This document shows, in pieces, positions 43,021-52,084 of a stretch of 64,000 nucleotides of DNA. The position numbers and the translations under genes are program-made. This stretch comes from Flavihumibacter solisilvae. Lineage in GTDB: Bacteria > Bacteroidota > Bacteroidia > Chitinophagales > Chitinophagaceae. The stretch covers positions 62,001-126,000 of the forward strand of contig NZ_JSVC01000008.1 in NCBI RefSeq assembly GCF_000814475.1. Direction: 5' to 3'. Positions within the stretch are counted from its first letter, which is position 1; each line of letters opens with the position of its first letter. Below the pieces are notes generated by a model. It was not told the origin of the DNA and made no database searches. It was given only the letters and a program-made list of their open reading frames with translations.

Positions 43021-43686
43021 ATGAGGTTTGAAAAGATAAATAACAAAGGACAAGCAAAATTATTTGAAAACCCCGCACTTGAACTGCTGACGAAAGGACA
43101 CCCTTTGGTTATCTGGGGAATGTACCTGCCCGTGATCGTTGGACTTCCCTGGTATGCGTCAACACATTTCGGTTATAAGGGATGGCATTTAGCACTCATC
43201 ATTGCCGCGGGAATATTCTTCTGGACTTTTTTTGAATACATCATGCACAGGTGGATGTTTCACCTCATGTCTGAAAGTCCGAAAACACAACGGTTTATTT
43301 ATATCATGCATGGTAACCACCATCATTACCCGCGTGACAGGCAGCGTCTGTTCATGCCTCCGGTTCCCAGCATTATCCTTTCATCAGCGATCTTCGGCAT
43401 CCAGTACCTGGTATTGGGCAACTATGCCTTCCTGTTTTTCCCCGGCTTCATGTTCGGCTACCTGCTTTACGGATCCATGCACTATGCCATCCACGCCTGG
43501 AACCCACCCTTTAAATGGATGAAGCCTTTATGGCGTAACCATCACCTGCATCACTACAAGGATGACCATAAAGGCTTCGGAGTTAGTTCAACTATCTGGG
43601 ATCATGTCTTCGGAACCATGTTCGACCTCAAAAAAGAAAAGGAAGACAAGGAAAAAGTGAAAGACCTGATGTTTGTCGACAAGTGA
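43021..43686 (+). CDS. Sterol desaturase / fatty acid 2-hydroxylase family membrane protein
   Basis: This membrane protein of about 221 residues has four hydrophobic segments and the histidine-box set of the di-iron fatty acid hydroxylase family: HRWMFH, HGNHHHYP, HYAIHAW and HHLHHYKDDHKGFG. The close spacing fits fatty acid 2-hydroxylases (FA2H/Scs7-like), which act on sphingolipid or ceramide acyl chains; some Bacteroidota make sphingolipids. ATG 43021 is chosen; the frame extends to a TTG at 42982. It starts 35 nt after the GH9 gene. Confidence 0.87.
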   Translation: MRFEKINNKGQAKLFENPALELLTKGHPLVIWGMYLPVIVGLPWYASTHFGYKGWHLALIIAAGIFFWTFFEYIMHRWMFHLMSESPKTQRFIYIMHGNHHHYPRDRQRLFMPPVPSIILSSAIFGIQYLVLGNYAFLFFPGFMFGYLLYGSMHYAIHAWNPPFKWMKPLWRNHHLHHYKDDHKGFGVSSTIWDHVFGTMFDLKKEKEDKEKVKDLMFVDK

Positions 43687-43690
43687 ATTA

Positions 43691-44446
43691 CTAGATATTC
43701 AGGCCACCACAAACACTAAGCACCTGTCCGGTCAGGTAACTTCCCATATCACTTGCAAGGAATAATGTTGTATTCGCAATTTCTTCGGTTTTGCCGAATC
43801 GTCCGAGTGGGATTTTCTTGAGGAAATCATCGCCGGCATTGCCTTCCTTCAGGTAATGCGTCATATCTGTTTCAATGAACCCGGGAGCAATGGCATTGCA
43901 GCGGATGTTGCGGCTTCCCAGCTCAAGGGCGATCGATTTGGTGAACCCGATGATTCCCGCCTTCGAGGCAGCATAACTGCTTTGGCCGGCATTCCCCTTG
44001 ATTCCAATGATCGAACTCATATTGATGATACTGCCCGACTTTGCCTTCATCATCGGCCGGATCACCTGTTTGGTCATGTTATAAACGCTCTTCAGGTTGG
44101 TGAGTATAACATCATCCCACTGGTCGGGTGAGAGTCTAAGGAGGAGATTATCTTTCGAGATACCGGCATTGTTTACGCAAACATCAACGGTACCGAAAGT
44201 CTTCACTACATCATTCACGAAGGTTTCGCACTCTTCAAAGCTTCCTGCATTGCTGCGGTAGGCTTTGGCATTAACACCCAGTGCCTTCAGCTTTTCTTCG
44301 AGATCGGCTGCTTTCTGTGCACTTCCTTCACTTACATACGTAAATGCCACATGCGCTCCATGTTCTGCAAGCTTGGTGGCAATTCCTTCTCCGATTCCTC
44401 GTGCAGCGCCGGTAACTATGGCAACTTTATTCTCCAGTAACTTCAT
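43691..44446 (-). CDS. 3-oxoacyl-ACP reductase (FabG-like SDR)
   Basis: This 251-residue SDR has TGAARGIGEGIA (cofactor loop), NNAGIS, INMSSIIG and YAASKAGIIGF (Tyr-x3-Lys), and ends with SYLTGQVLSVCGGLNI, the standard FabG C-terminus. It is a likely housekeeping fatty acid reductase, separate from the cluster copy at 10257. It is convergent with the hydroxylase gene (4-nt gap). A TAnnTTTG element lies 22 nt upstream. Confidence 0.9.
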   Translation of the reverse strand: MKLLENKVAIVTGAARGIGEGIATKLAEHGAHVAFTYVSEGSAQKAADLEEKLKALGVNAKAYRSNAGSFEECETFVNDVVKTFGTVDVCVNNAGISKDNLLLRLSPDQWDDVILTNLKSVYNMTKQVIRPMMKAKSGSIINMSSIIGIKGNAGQSSYAASKAGIIGFTKSIALELGSRNIRCNAIAPGFIETDMTHYLKEGNAGDDFLKKIPLGRFGKTEEIANTTLFLASDMGSYLTGQVLSVCGGLNI

Positions 44447-44468
44447 CTGATGTGATTTATAGTGAGGG

Positions 44469-44476
44469 CAAAACTA
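44469..44476 (-). promoter_or_regulatory. Candidate -7 element for the FabG-like gene
   Basis: On the minus strand TAGTTTTG matches TAnnTTTG and ends 22 nt before the ATG at 44446. No -33 TTG was found at 19-21 nt. Confidence 0.35.
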
Positions 44477-44482
44477 AAGGAA

Positions 44483-45988
44483 TCATAGCATAGAAAGCAG
44501 GGTTTCGAGCAGATTGCGGTCGTTGCTAAGTCTCGGGACCTTGTGTTGTCCACCCAGCTTGCCTTTCAGGCTCAGCCATTCCTTGAACAGCCCTTTACGG
44601 ATAGACTTGATCAGGGGCATCCTTAAAGCGATGTCCTTGTGCCTTTTTGCCTCGTAATCGCTGTTGATGTTTTTAAGGGCAGTGTCGAGTTCATACGCGA
44701 ACAGGGAAAGATCTGCGGGTGGTTGCTCAAATTCTATCAGCCATTCGTGTGCGCCGTTGCCATGGTGACTGAAATATACCGGGGCGGCAGTGTAGTCATT
44801 TACCAGGGCTCCTGTTTTTTCACAGGCAATTGCTACCGCTTTATCGGTATTGTCCACGATCACTTCTTCGCCAAAGGCATTGATGTAATGTTTCAGTCTT
44901 CCGCTCACCTTGATGCGATAGGGCCGGGTCGAAGTAAACTGGATGGTATCGCCAACCAGGTAACGCCACAGGCCGCCATTGGTGCTGATTACAGGCGCAT
45001 AATTCCTGCCAATTTCCACCTTATTCAAACCTACAGTATGCGGAAACCTGTTGCCATACTCTTCGATCGGCATGAACTCAAAAAATATTCCGTGCCGGGT
45101 GAACAGGAGCATGCCGTCAGAGTCCGGGCTGTCCTGTGCAGCAAAGAAACCTTCACTCGCATTGTACATTTCGAGGTACTGGATGTCCTTACCGATCAAT
45201 TGCCTGAATTGCTCACGGTAAGGCACAAATGATACGCCGCCATGTATATATAGTTCCAGGTGCGGCCATACTTCGGCAATGCAGCTTTTGCCCGTCATTT
45301 CGAGGATGCGCTTCATTAGCACCAGGGTCCATGTTGGCACACCAGAAATACTGGTAACATTTTCCGGGATCGTATTCAGGGCCAGCTGCTCCAGTTTGTG
45401 TTCCCACTCATCCATGAGGGCGATCGACAGGTCCGGAGTCCGGATCCAGTGACCCCAGAAGGGTGAATTCTGCAGCAATACGGCACTCAGGTCACCATAG
45501 CTGATATCTTCCGTGAACTGGCTTACCTGGTGACTTCCCCCGATTACAAGTCCTTTCCCCGTCAATAATTCTGAATCGGGGTTCGACCGGTAATGCAGTG
45601 TCAGCACGTCCTTTGCCCCCTGGTAATGATTTTCTTCAAGGCTTTCATCGCTTACGGGGATGAACTTGCTTTTGTCACTTGTCGTGCCACTGCTCTTTGC
45701 AAACCAACTGATTGGAGTATTCCAGAGAACATTTTCCTCGCCCTGCATCATGCGTTCGATGTAAGGTTTGAGGTCGTCATATTCGTGTACCGGTACAGTC
45801 TGTTTGAAGGTCCTGACATTGAACAGCCGGTTGAACCCGAACTGTCTTCCGAATGCAGTATACTGTGCTGAAGTAACGAGTTCCTGCAATACTTCACGCT
45901 GCGCGGAAACGGGGTCTTGCACCCATTCCTCGATCTGCCAGAGCCGAAGCCTGGCCAGGCGTGATATGGCCGGTGAAATAATTTTCAT
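44483..45988 (-). CDS. GH3 auxin-responsive promoter family protein (acyl-acid amido synthetase-like)
   Basis: This 501-residue protein belongs to the GH3 family of adenylate-forming enzymes. Motifs include FAKSSGTTSDKSKFIPVS (phosphate loop), IHGGVSFVPYREQFRQL, YNASEGFFAAQD and RYLVGDTIQFTSTRPYRIKVSGRLKHYINAFGEEV. Plant members conjugate jasmonate or auxin to amino acids; bacterial members are common in Bacteroidota but their substrates are mostly unknown. The gene lies 36 nt upstream of the FabG-like gene on the same strand, so it may act on an acyl substrate. Confidence 0.88.
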   Translation of the reverse strand: MKIISPAISRLARLRLWQIEEWVQDPVSAQREVLQELVTSAQYTAFGRQFGFNRLFNVRTFKQTVPVHEYDDLKPYIERMMQGEENVLWNTPISWFAKSSGTTSDKSKFIPVSDESLEENHYQGAKDVLTLHYRSNPDSELLTGKGLVIGGSHQVSQFTEDISYGDLSAVLLQNSPFWGHWIRTPDLSIALMDEWEHKLEQLALNTIPENVTSISGVPTWTLVLMKRILEMTGKSCIAEVWPHLELYIHGGVSFVPYREQFRQLIGKDIQYLEMYNASEGFFAAQDSPDSDGMLLFTRHGIFFEFMPIEEYGNRFPHTVGLNKVEIGRNYAPVISTNGGLWRYLVGDTIQFTSTRPYRIKVSGRLKHYINAFGEEVIVDNTDKAVAIACEKTGALVNDYTAAPVYFSHHGNGAHEWLIEFEQPPADLSLFAYELDTALKNINSDYEAKRHKDIALRMPLIKSIRKGLFKEWLSLKGKLGGQHKVPRLSNDRNLLETLLSML

Positions 45989-46018
45989 ACAGCACCGGCA
46001 AAATACTGAAAAATAGTA

Positions 46019-46804
46019 TTAAAACTTGGGGAAATCGCTCATGCCCTTCATCACTTCCTCGTGCAGGTAGTCTTTTCGTTTAAGCTCAAAGTTGCGTCCC
46101 AGGTAGAGCCGGCGAACATGTTCATCAGCTGCAAGTTCTTCTGCAGTGCCATGTTTGAAGATCTTTCCTTCAATGAGCAGGTATGCCCTGTCGCAGATGG
46201 ATAGTGTTTCATTTACGTTATGGTCCGTAATAAGGATGCCGATATTCTTGTATTTAAGCCTGGCGACAACAGTCTGGATGTCCTCTACCGCAATGGGATC
46301 CACACCGGCAAACGGCTCATCGAGCAGGATGAATTTGGGATCAACAGCAAGTGCGCGGGCTATTTCCGTTCTTCTTCTTTCACCACCACTAAGACTGTCA
46401 CCATTGTTTTTGCGAACGTGGTGAAGGCGGAATTCGTCCAGCAGCTCTTCCAGCTTATTTTTTTGCTCCTGCCTGGTAAGCTCGGTCATTTCCAGTACTG
46501 AGCGGATATTGTCTTCAACTGTCAGGCTCCTGAAAACGGAGGCTTCCTGTGGCAGATAGCCGATTCCCAATTGTGCGCGTTTATACATGGGCAGGCTGGT
46601 AATATCTTCTTCGTTGAGGAACACCTTGCCCTCATCGGGTCTGATCAGGCCCACAACCATATAGAATGTGGTGGTCTTACCCGCTCCGTTAGGGCCGAGC
46701 AGGCCGACGATCTCACCCTGCTGAACGTTTACGGATACGTGATTTACAACGGTCCTGTTACTATAGCTTTTTACCAGCTCATTCGTTTGTATAACTAGAT
46801 TCAA
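46019..46804 (-). CDS. lptB: LPS export ABC transporter ATP-binding protein LptB
   Basis: This ATPase of about 261 residues has Walker [11 protein letters not shown]-loop [18 protein letters not shown], signature LSGGERRR and Walker [13 protein letters not shown] followed by the His-switch ITDHN. It matches LptB, which drives LPS extraction by LptFG. No ATG is available in the proper place. TTG 46804 gives [14 protein letters not shown] and is chosen over TTG 46822, which overlaps a TAnnTTTG -7 element. Confidence 0.93.
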   Translation of the reverse strand: MNLVIQTNELVKSYSNRTVVNHVSVNVQQGEIVGLLGPNGAGKTTTFYMVVGLIRPDEGKVFLNEEDITSLPMYKRAQLGIGYLPQEASVFRSLTVEDNIRSVLEMTELTRQEQKNKLEELLDEFRLHHVRKNNGDSLSGGERRRTEIARALAVDPKFILLDEPFAGVDPIAVEDIQTVVARLKYKNIGILITDHNVNETLSICDRAYLLIEGKIFKHGTAEELAADEHVRRLYLGRNFELKRKDYLHEEVMKGMSDFPKF

Positions 46805-46819
46805 TGTCCGGGCTTTTCG

Positions 46820-46827
46820 CAAAAATA
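46820..46827 (-). promoter_or_regulatory. Candidate -7 element for lptB
   Basis: On the minus strand TATTTTTG matches TAnnTTTG and ends 15 nt before the TTG at 46804. It overlaps the alternative TTG at 46822. Confidence 0.4.
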
Positions 46828-46829
46828 CC

Positions 46830-46859
46830 TTGTTAATTCATAATGGCGTCCTAAGTTTG
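46830..46859 (+). promoter_or_regulatory. Bacteroidota promoter (-33 TTG, -7 TAAGTTTG) for metF
   Basis: TTG at 46830-46832 is followed by 19 nt and TAAGTTTG at 46852-46859, matching the Bacteroidota consensus TTG-N19-21-TAnnTTTG. The metF ATG is 31 nt downstream. Together with the lptB element it forms a compact divergent promoter. Confidence 0.62.
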
Positions 46860-46890
46860 TAGATAGTTTAATCATCTGCAAGCAAAACAA

Positions 46891-47844
46891 ATGAAGGTTA
46901 TAGATCATATAAACGGGGCTAAGGAAACATTGATATCTTTTGAGATCTTACCACCATTGAAAGGGAAGGGCATCAGTGCAATTTATAATCACCTCGACCC
47001 ATTGATGGAGTTTAAACCATCTTTTATAAATGTTACCTATCACCGCAGTGAGACGATGTTTAAAAAGCAGGCAGATGGATCCTTTGCGAAGATCGAGGTA
47101 AGGAAACGGCCGGGAACCGTTGGCATCTGCGCTGCCATTATGCAGCATTATAATGTGGACCCGGTGCCACATCTCATCTGTGGCGGGTTTACAAAGGAAG
47201 AAACCGAAAACGCGTTGATCGACCTGGCATTCCTGGGCATTGATAACGTTTTGGTACTCCGTGGCGATGCAGCGAAAAACGAGACCTTCTTTGAACCTGA
47301 GTCCGGTGGAAACCGCTATGCGATTGACCTGCTGAAACAGGTGCTGGATCTGAATAACGGCATCTACCTCGAAGAAGAAGTGAAGAACCATGGAAATGCA
47401 AAGTTCTGTATCGGTGTTGCCGGATACCCGGAAAAACACTTCGAAGCACCCAATAAAGCAACCGATATTGCCTACCTGAAGGCCAAGGTGGATGCAGGCG
47501 CTGAGTATATTGTTACCCAGATGTTCTTCGACAACCAGAAGTATTTTGAATTCGTAGACAGCTGCCGTGCCGCTGGCATCAATGTGCCGATCCTTCCCGG
47601 GTTAAAGCCGATTACCTCTAAGAAGCAGATGAGCATCCTGCCCAGGATTTTTCATGTTGATCTTCCAACCGATCTTTCAAATGAGATCATGAAATGTAAA
47701 GAAGATGCAGATGTGGAAATCGTAGGAACCGAGTGGCTGTTGCAGCAAAGCCGTGAATTGAAAAAAGCCGGCGTTCCGGTGTTACACTATTATACGCTCG
47801 GAAAGCCAAAAGTGATTTGGAATGTGGTGAAAGAACTCGTGTAA
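46891..47844 (+). CDS. metF: Methylenetetrahydrofolate reductase
   Basis: This 317-residue FAD-binding TIM-barrel enzyme reduces 5,10-methylene-THF to 5-methyl-THF for methionine synthesis. It shows LISFEILPP near the start, with the catalytic Glu, and FINVTYHRSE, HLICGGFTKEE, NVLVLRGDAAKNE and IVTQMFFDNQKYFEF, all in the usual order. The length matches the family. A clear promoter lies just upstream. Confidence 0.95.
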   Translation: MKVIDHINGAKETLISFEILPPLKGKGISAIYNHLDPLMEFKPSFINVTYHRSETMFKKQADGSFAKIEVRKRPGTVGICAAIMQHYNVDPVPHLICGGFTKEETENALIDLAFLGIDNVLVLRGDAAKNETFFEPESGGNRYAIDLLKQVLDLNNGIYLEEEVKNHGNAKFCIGVAGYPEKHFEAPNKATDIAYLKAKVDAGAEYIVTQMFFDNQKYFEFVDSCRAAGINVPILPGLKPITSKKQMSILPRIFHVDLPTDLSNEIMKCKEDADVEIVGTEWLLQQSRELKKAGVPVLHYYTLGKPKVIWNVVKELV

Positions 47845-47871
47845 TTCGATAAGTGATTTAATCAATAATTG

Positions 47872-47903
47872 AATAGGTCAATGAAATACTTCATTGACCT
47901 ATT
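47872..47903. repeat. Perfect 14-bp hairpin between convergent genes
   Basis: AATAGGTCAATGAA and TTCATTGACCTATT form a perfect 14-bp stem around ATAC. It lies in the 101-bp gap between metF and the outer-membrane barrel gene. The AATAGGTCAAT core also occurs, slightly changed, in the hairpin at 33673-33783. It may act as a bidirectional terminator. Confidence 0.8.
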
Positions 47904-47945
47904 TGCTATTTAATAACACCTAAATCGCCAGTAAGTGCGTACCCA

Positions 47946-48641
47946 CTAAAGGCTGAATCCCAGCGAAAGACTCCACACCCTGTGCTTATTCTTGTCGTCT
48001 GCATTGTTGTCGCCGCCGGAATTGATCTTGGTAAGACCGTGTCCGTAGTTCACTGACAGCAATACATTGTGAAAAGTGAAGCCGGCTGTTCCGTTCAGGC
48101 CGAAATCAAAGCGCTTCATCCTTCCCATGCCTGCACCTTCTTCAGTTTCAGTTGTAGTAGGATCATCGTTGCTGAAGTCGATCTTGTCTTCAGATTCAAA
48201 GCCGACGCCGAAAATCTTTCCTTCCACTTTGTTCTTACCCGCAATACCCATAGCTGCGTATGGACCTGCGCCGATAAAAAACTTTGATTCCTTGTCGGCA
48301 AGCGGAATATTTACAGCAAGGTTCAATGGAACTTCGAGGTAATAAGGCCTTGTTGTGGCTTTATAATAACTCGCATCATCACTGCTGCCGTTCTGGAGTT
48401 TTGACCCTTTTCCTGTGAACAACAGCCCGGTTTGTACGGAAAGCATCGACGCCACGGGCAGATCCGCCATCAGTCCGGCGTGAAATGAAGGAAGGTACTT
48501 CGCATCATCTATTGCTCCGTCTTTGGTAGTCGAAATATTGGCGAGGTTGAAACCGCCTTTGATATACACCTTGTTGTCCTGCGCGTTTGTTTTCGCTGCA
48601 ATGGCACCTGCGACCATCATCAACATCATCGTTTTCTTCAT
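47946..48641 (-). CDS. Outer-membrane beta-barrel protein (PorT/OmpW-like)
   Basis: The 231-residue protein has a signal peptide (MLMMVAGAIAAKTNAQ) and a typical small 8-10-stranded barrel: KVYIKGGFNLANIST, PSFHAGLMADLPVASMLSVQTGLLFTGKGSKL, YYLEVPLNLAVNIP, FFIGAGPYAAMGI and a final aromatic strand VWSLSLGFSL. A long acidic loop (about residues 140-170) faces out. This is the common outer-membrane beta-barrel domain of Bacteroidota, with no specific function assignable. Confidence 0.87.
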   Translation of the reverse strand: MKKTMMLMMVAGAIAAKTNAQDNKVYIKGGFNLANISTTKDGAIDDAKYLPSFHAGLMADLPVASMLSVQTGLLFTGKGSKLQNGSSDDASYYKATTRPYYLEVPLNLAVNIPLADKESKFFIGAGPYAAMGIAGKNKVEGKIFGVGFESEDKIDFSNDDPTTTETEEGAGMGRMKRFDFGLNGTAGFTFHNVLLSVNYGHGLTKINSGGDNNADDKNKHRVWSLSLGFSL

Positions 48642-48703
48642 GGTAGTTAATTTAGTAATTCAATGGGTTTTAACGAAGATGGCTATACGCACAAACCATG
48701 CCA

Positions 48704-50557
48704 TTACCTGTAAATACTACGCAGGACGGGAATGCTGATCTTTATGGGGAATTGTTTTTTCAATGAGTTTATCCATTCATTTTCCAGTTGCAACTGGTAG
48801 TCATTGAGCACGAGTCCACGCGAATCTTCAAAGCTTCGCGCTTCACCGGCAGGATGTTTCTTCAGTACATGAACAAAGCTGTTTGAGTTGGATTCCAGGG
48901 TCGCCAGTTCATCAGTTTCATAGCGGCCGGATTCAGCCTGAACAGTTGCTTCATTCTCCTGCAGCAGCTTTTTCCACTCCGAGGGTGAAGCATTCAGTTG
49001 CTGACGGAAATTATTTGCCTGGCTGGCATCAGCGGCCGTGAAAATAACCGCATCCACACTTTCTTTCCACTTGTATTTGCCTGCGTGGTCCTTGTAGTAT
49101 TTTCTTAACACGGCGTCATCGGAGCCGGCTTTCGCCCACACTTTGCGTTGCATGGCTTCGAACAGCAGGTTGCCATCACGGAATTCGTTCACCTGTGCAG
49201 CAAATTCGGGATTATATTTCTCAAGTGTCTGCTGGTATTCAACCAGGACCATGTCTTCCAGGAACTTTTCCGCAAGCCCTTTTGTATAGGGCCCCTGCCA
49301 TGATGAAAGGTAGTCTTTCAGGTCCTGGATGTAATATACCCGGCTGCGACTTGAAGCGACCTGCATATTGTCAGCGAGCGATCCCGTTGCCGGATCGATT
49401 CCAAAATAATAACGGCAGTAGTTCTCCAGCTGGACATCAGTTGCAGGACCACGCTTAAAACCGATTGCCTTTGTTGCGGTGGCCAGAACCAGGCTGGTAG
49501 CCAGTTTGCTGCGCGCATCATTGAGGACTCTCGCTTTCATGGATGCCCGCACCTGCTCATCAGTTGTATCTGCCGTATATGGGTAAGTGATGATCCGCTT
49601 AAGGATGTGAATGCCACGACTTGTCTCAAAGGGCCTGGTGATGTCGCCATCGGCGGAAAGGGAATATGCCTGGTCTTCGAACGCGGGACTATAGGTTCCT
49701 GGCTCGAAGGCCTCCAGTAATCCCTGGTTGTTATATGTTGCGTCGTCAGCACTGTAAGCAAGGGCCAGCTGCGCGAAATCCGCGCCGTTTTTCAGCGCAT
49801 TGTACACAGAATCAGCCTGGCGCATTACACTGTCGCGCTGTTTCCCTGGTGATCCGGCCGGAACTGCGAAAAGGATCTGGGCAACCTGGATCCTTCCTGC
49901 GGCAGGCCTTTCTGCCGTACGGCGAAAAAGATGATAGGCATTGGTGCTCTTGTACAATGCACTGTTTTCGTTCAATGCTGTCTGGTAGGCAAGCTGCTCA
50001 AGGGCATAGGGCAGGGTAAAGGTTGTGATCCATCCCAGGTCGCCCTTGTTTTCCCGTACGCCGGCGTCCTCCGAAAATGAAAGCGCTACGGATTCAAACG
50101 AGTCACCGTTCCGTAATTGCGACATGGCCTTGCCAGCTTTGTCCCTGGCTGCTGCGCTGTCGCTGCCAGTGTATGGGATGTAGATATGGGAAATCCGGAT
50201 GTCCCGGGTACTGTTGGCCAATGCTTCTGATACCAACGCATTCATAACACCGTCATCAACCAGGTAACTCTTCGCAAGCTGGTAACAGAAGTCCCCGAAT
50301 TCAATTCTAAGCTGGGGAAGCGTATCGAGCTTCATCTCGTATGCCGCACGTACTTTCAGTTTATACCTGATATAAAGATCCAGGTATTGCTTAACTGCAG
50401 CACTGTCCTTCAGCGAGCCGGCATTGTTCTTTTTGTATGCCGCAATAAATTCCTTTTTGTCAACCTTGTAGGGACCATAGGTAAAAAGCGCCTGACCGTT
50501 TCCGGTAGAAAATAGGGCACACAGGAAGAGTATGCAAAGGAGAAACTGTTTTCCCAT
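48704..50557 (-). CDS. Periplasmic peptidyl-prolyl isomerase with two parvulin domains (SurA-like)
   Basis: The 617-residue protein has a signal peptide (FLLCILFLCALFSTGNGQ) and two PpiC/parvulin-like domains: DIRISHIYIPYTG...FSEDAGVRENKGDLGWITTF (about residues 125-205) and QVAQILFAVPAG...YSADDATYNNQGLLEAF (about 220-320). The remainder is helical and SurA-like. It probably folds outer-membrane proteins in the periplasm. It lies 3 nt downstream of the TlpA-type gene on the same strand, so both likely belong to one operon for envelope protein folding. Confidence 0.88.
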   Translation of the reverse strand: MGKQFLLCILFLCALFSTGNGQALFTYGPYKVDKKEFIAAYKKNNAGSLKDSAAVKQYLDLYIRYKLKVRAAYEMKLDTLPQLRIEFGDFCYQLAKSYLVDDGVMNALVSEALANSTRDIRISHIYIPYTGSDSAAARDKAGKAMSQLRNGDSFESVALSFSEDAGVRENKGDLGWITTFTLPYALEQLAYQTALNENSALYKSTNAYHLFRRTAERPAAGRIQVAQILFAVPAGSPGKQRDSVMRQADSVYNALKNGADFAQLALAYSADDATYNNQGLLEAFEPGTYSPAFEDQAYSLSADGDITRPFETSRGIHILKRIITYPYTADTTDEQVRASMKARVLNDARSKLATSLVLATATKAIGFKRGPATDVQLENYCRYYFGIDPATGSLADNMQVASSRSRVYYIQDLKDYLSSWQGPYTKGLAEKFLEDMVLVEYQQTLEKYNPEFAAQVNEFRDGNLLFEAMQRKVWAKAGSDDAVLRKYYKDHAGKYKWKESVDAVIFTAADASQANNFRQQLNASPSEWKKLLQENEATVQAESGRYETDELATLESNSNSFVHVLKKHPAGEARSFEDSRGLVLNDYQLQLENEWINSLKKQFPIKISIPVLRSIYR

Positions 50558-50560
50558 AGA

Positions 50561-52021
50561 TTACCTGTTGGCGGATTTTTGCTTTAGCTTGAGCGTCAGC
50601 ACTTCGTCCATCTGCTCATAGGTCAGCTTTTTGGCAATGATCCGCTTGTTTTCATCGAGCAGGTAAAGTACCGGTGTCTGGTAAACATCATAAAGTTGCC
50701 TGAAGCCAGGTTTGCCTGAATCCCGCTCCGCCTGCCGCTGACTTTCAGTCTGGTAAACGTGGACCCAGTCTTTCAGATTGTGTTCGCGGATATAGGTAAG
50801 CCAGTTGTCCTTTCCACCTTCCGTCATCACACCAAATATTTTAACCCCCTGCTTCTTCCACTTGTTCTGGTACAGTGAATCCAGTTTTGGGACCATCTCT
50901 TTACAATGACCACAGGTCGGGTCCCAGAAACAGATGATTGTAAAGCGGGCATTTGTTTCGTACAGGGTCGACAATTTTCCCGAGCTGTCACTCATGGCAA
51001 TATCCCATGCGGGGTTGCCAATGAGATTTGCCATCAGGGAGTATGCGCGGTCGTAGATGTACTTTTTGTATTTCTCCGTAAACCAGTCTACATCCGGCTT
51101 ATTATTGATATACTTTTCAAACAGGTAAACGAACACAGCATCCTGGCCCATATACTGCGGGTTAATGTATTTCTGTACAAACTGCGTAAGCAGGAACTTG
51201 TACATTTCACGGGAAGGCCGAGTCTGCAACAGGAACTGGTCGATCTCTTTTTTAATGGAATCGGGTTCTGGTGATACCAATGTCTGGAAATACCTTTCTA
51301 CCCTCGATTCAAAGAACGGCGTACGCAGCAATCGCTCATCAGACAATGAAATTCCATCCCAGTAGTGAGCTTTGAAGTACCTGTAGGCATACGCTGAATC
51401 ATATTTGCCCCCCGGGTGCTGGGCTGCCGGCGGGATCTGCGGTTCCTGTAAAGCAGAAAAAAGCGCCGATAAGAAACTGCCCGGGGAGTTTTTTATGTAG
51501 TCCGTACGGTATTTGAAAATCTCGCTGTTAAGTTCCTTCATCTGCTTCTGCAACTGGGCTGAATCTGTGGCCGACTTCGACTCCGCCAGTTTTTTCTGTA
51601 AGGCAGAAATGGCAGTTCCACGTTGCTGGATGTATTTGGTGTAAGCCTGGAAGTCGTAATTATCCCTGGTTCCGGAAAAGGCAGGTTCGCCCAAACGTGC
51701 TGTGTCTGCCGTTATTGAAAACTGCTGCTCCTTGTCAACCAGCACTTCGAATAACAACTCCTTTTTGGGCGAGACCACAAAATAGATTCCACCGGGAAGT
51801 GGCCGGTTACTGTTAAATACTGCCCTGCCAGCTTTGACCATTGCCGAATCAGCCAGCGCTTTTACCTTTCCGTAATGGTATCCCAGGTACATCCACTGAC
51901 CCTCGTAAGCGTTGATGCTTACATCGACCCGGTATCCTGCACTCGTCTGTGAAACAGCACCTGCATTTAAAACTATTAAACAAATCAATAATATAACAAG
52001 CTGTTGTAACCGGTTTTTCAT
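50561..52021 (-). CDS. TlpA-type thiol-disulfide oxidoreductase (DUF4369-like N-terminus)
   Basis: The 486-residue secreted protein has a signal peptide (LVILLICLIVLNAGAVSQ), an N-terminal beta-rich domain like DUF4369 (INAYEGQWMYLGYHYGKV), a helical middle part and a C-terminal thioredoxin fold with C370-G-H-C373 in FWDPTCGHCKEM. ATG 52021 gives the signal peptide. Proteins of this type reduce or shuffle disulfides in the periplasm of Bacteroidota. It is 3 nt upstream of the parvulin gene. Confidence 0.88.
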   Translation of the reverse strand: MKNRLQQLVILLICLIVLNAGAVSQTSAGYRVDVSINAYEGQWMYLGYHYGKVKALADSAMVKAGRAVFNSNRPLPGGIYFVVSPKKELLFEVLVDKEQQFSITADTARLGEPAFSGTRDNYDFQAYTKYIQQRGTAISALQKKLAESKSATDSAQLQKQMKELNSEIFKYRTDYIKNSPGSFLSALFSALQEPQIPPAAQHPGGKYDSAYAYRYFKAHYWDGISLSDERLLRTPFFESRVERYFQTLVSPEPDSIKKEIDQFLLQTRPSREMYKFLLTQFVQKYINPQYMGQDAVFVYLFEKYINNKPDVDWFTEKYKKYIYDRAYSLMANLIGNPAWDIAMSDSSGKLSTLYETNARFTIICFWDPTCGHCKEMVPKLDSLYQNKWKKQGVKIFGVMTEGGKDNWLTYIREHNLKDWVHVYQTESQRQAERDSGKPGFRQLYDVYQTPVLYLLDENKRIIAKKLTYEQMDEVLTLKLKQKSANR

Positions 52022-52050
52022 CTGGTTGATTGAGTTGCTAATTTCACGAA

Positions 52051-52080
52051 TTGGCAACAATAATATTGTGTTTACTTTTG
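52051..52080 (+). promoter_or_regulatory. Bacteroidota promoter for rlmD, very close to the ATG
   Basis: TTG at 52051-52053, 19 nt, then TACTTTTG at 52073-52080, a full match to TTG-N19-TAnnTTTG. The ATG at 52085 is only 4 nt after the -7 element, so the transcript may be leaderless or nearly so. Confidence 0.58.
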
Positions 52081-52084
52081 CCGA

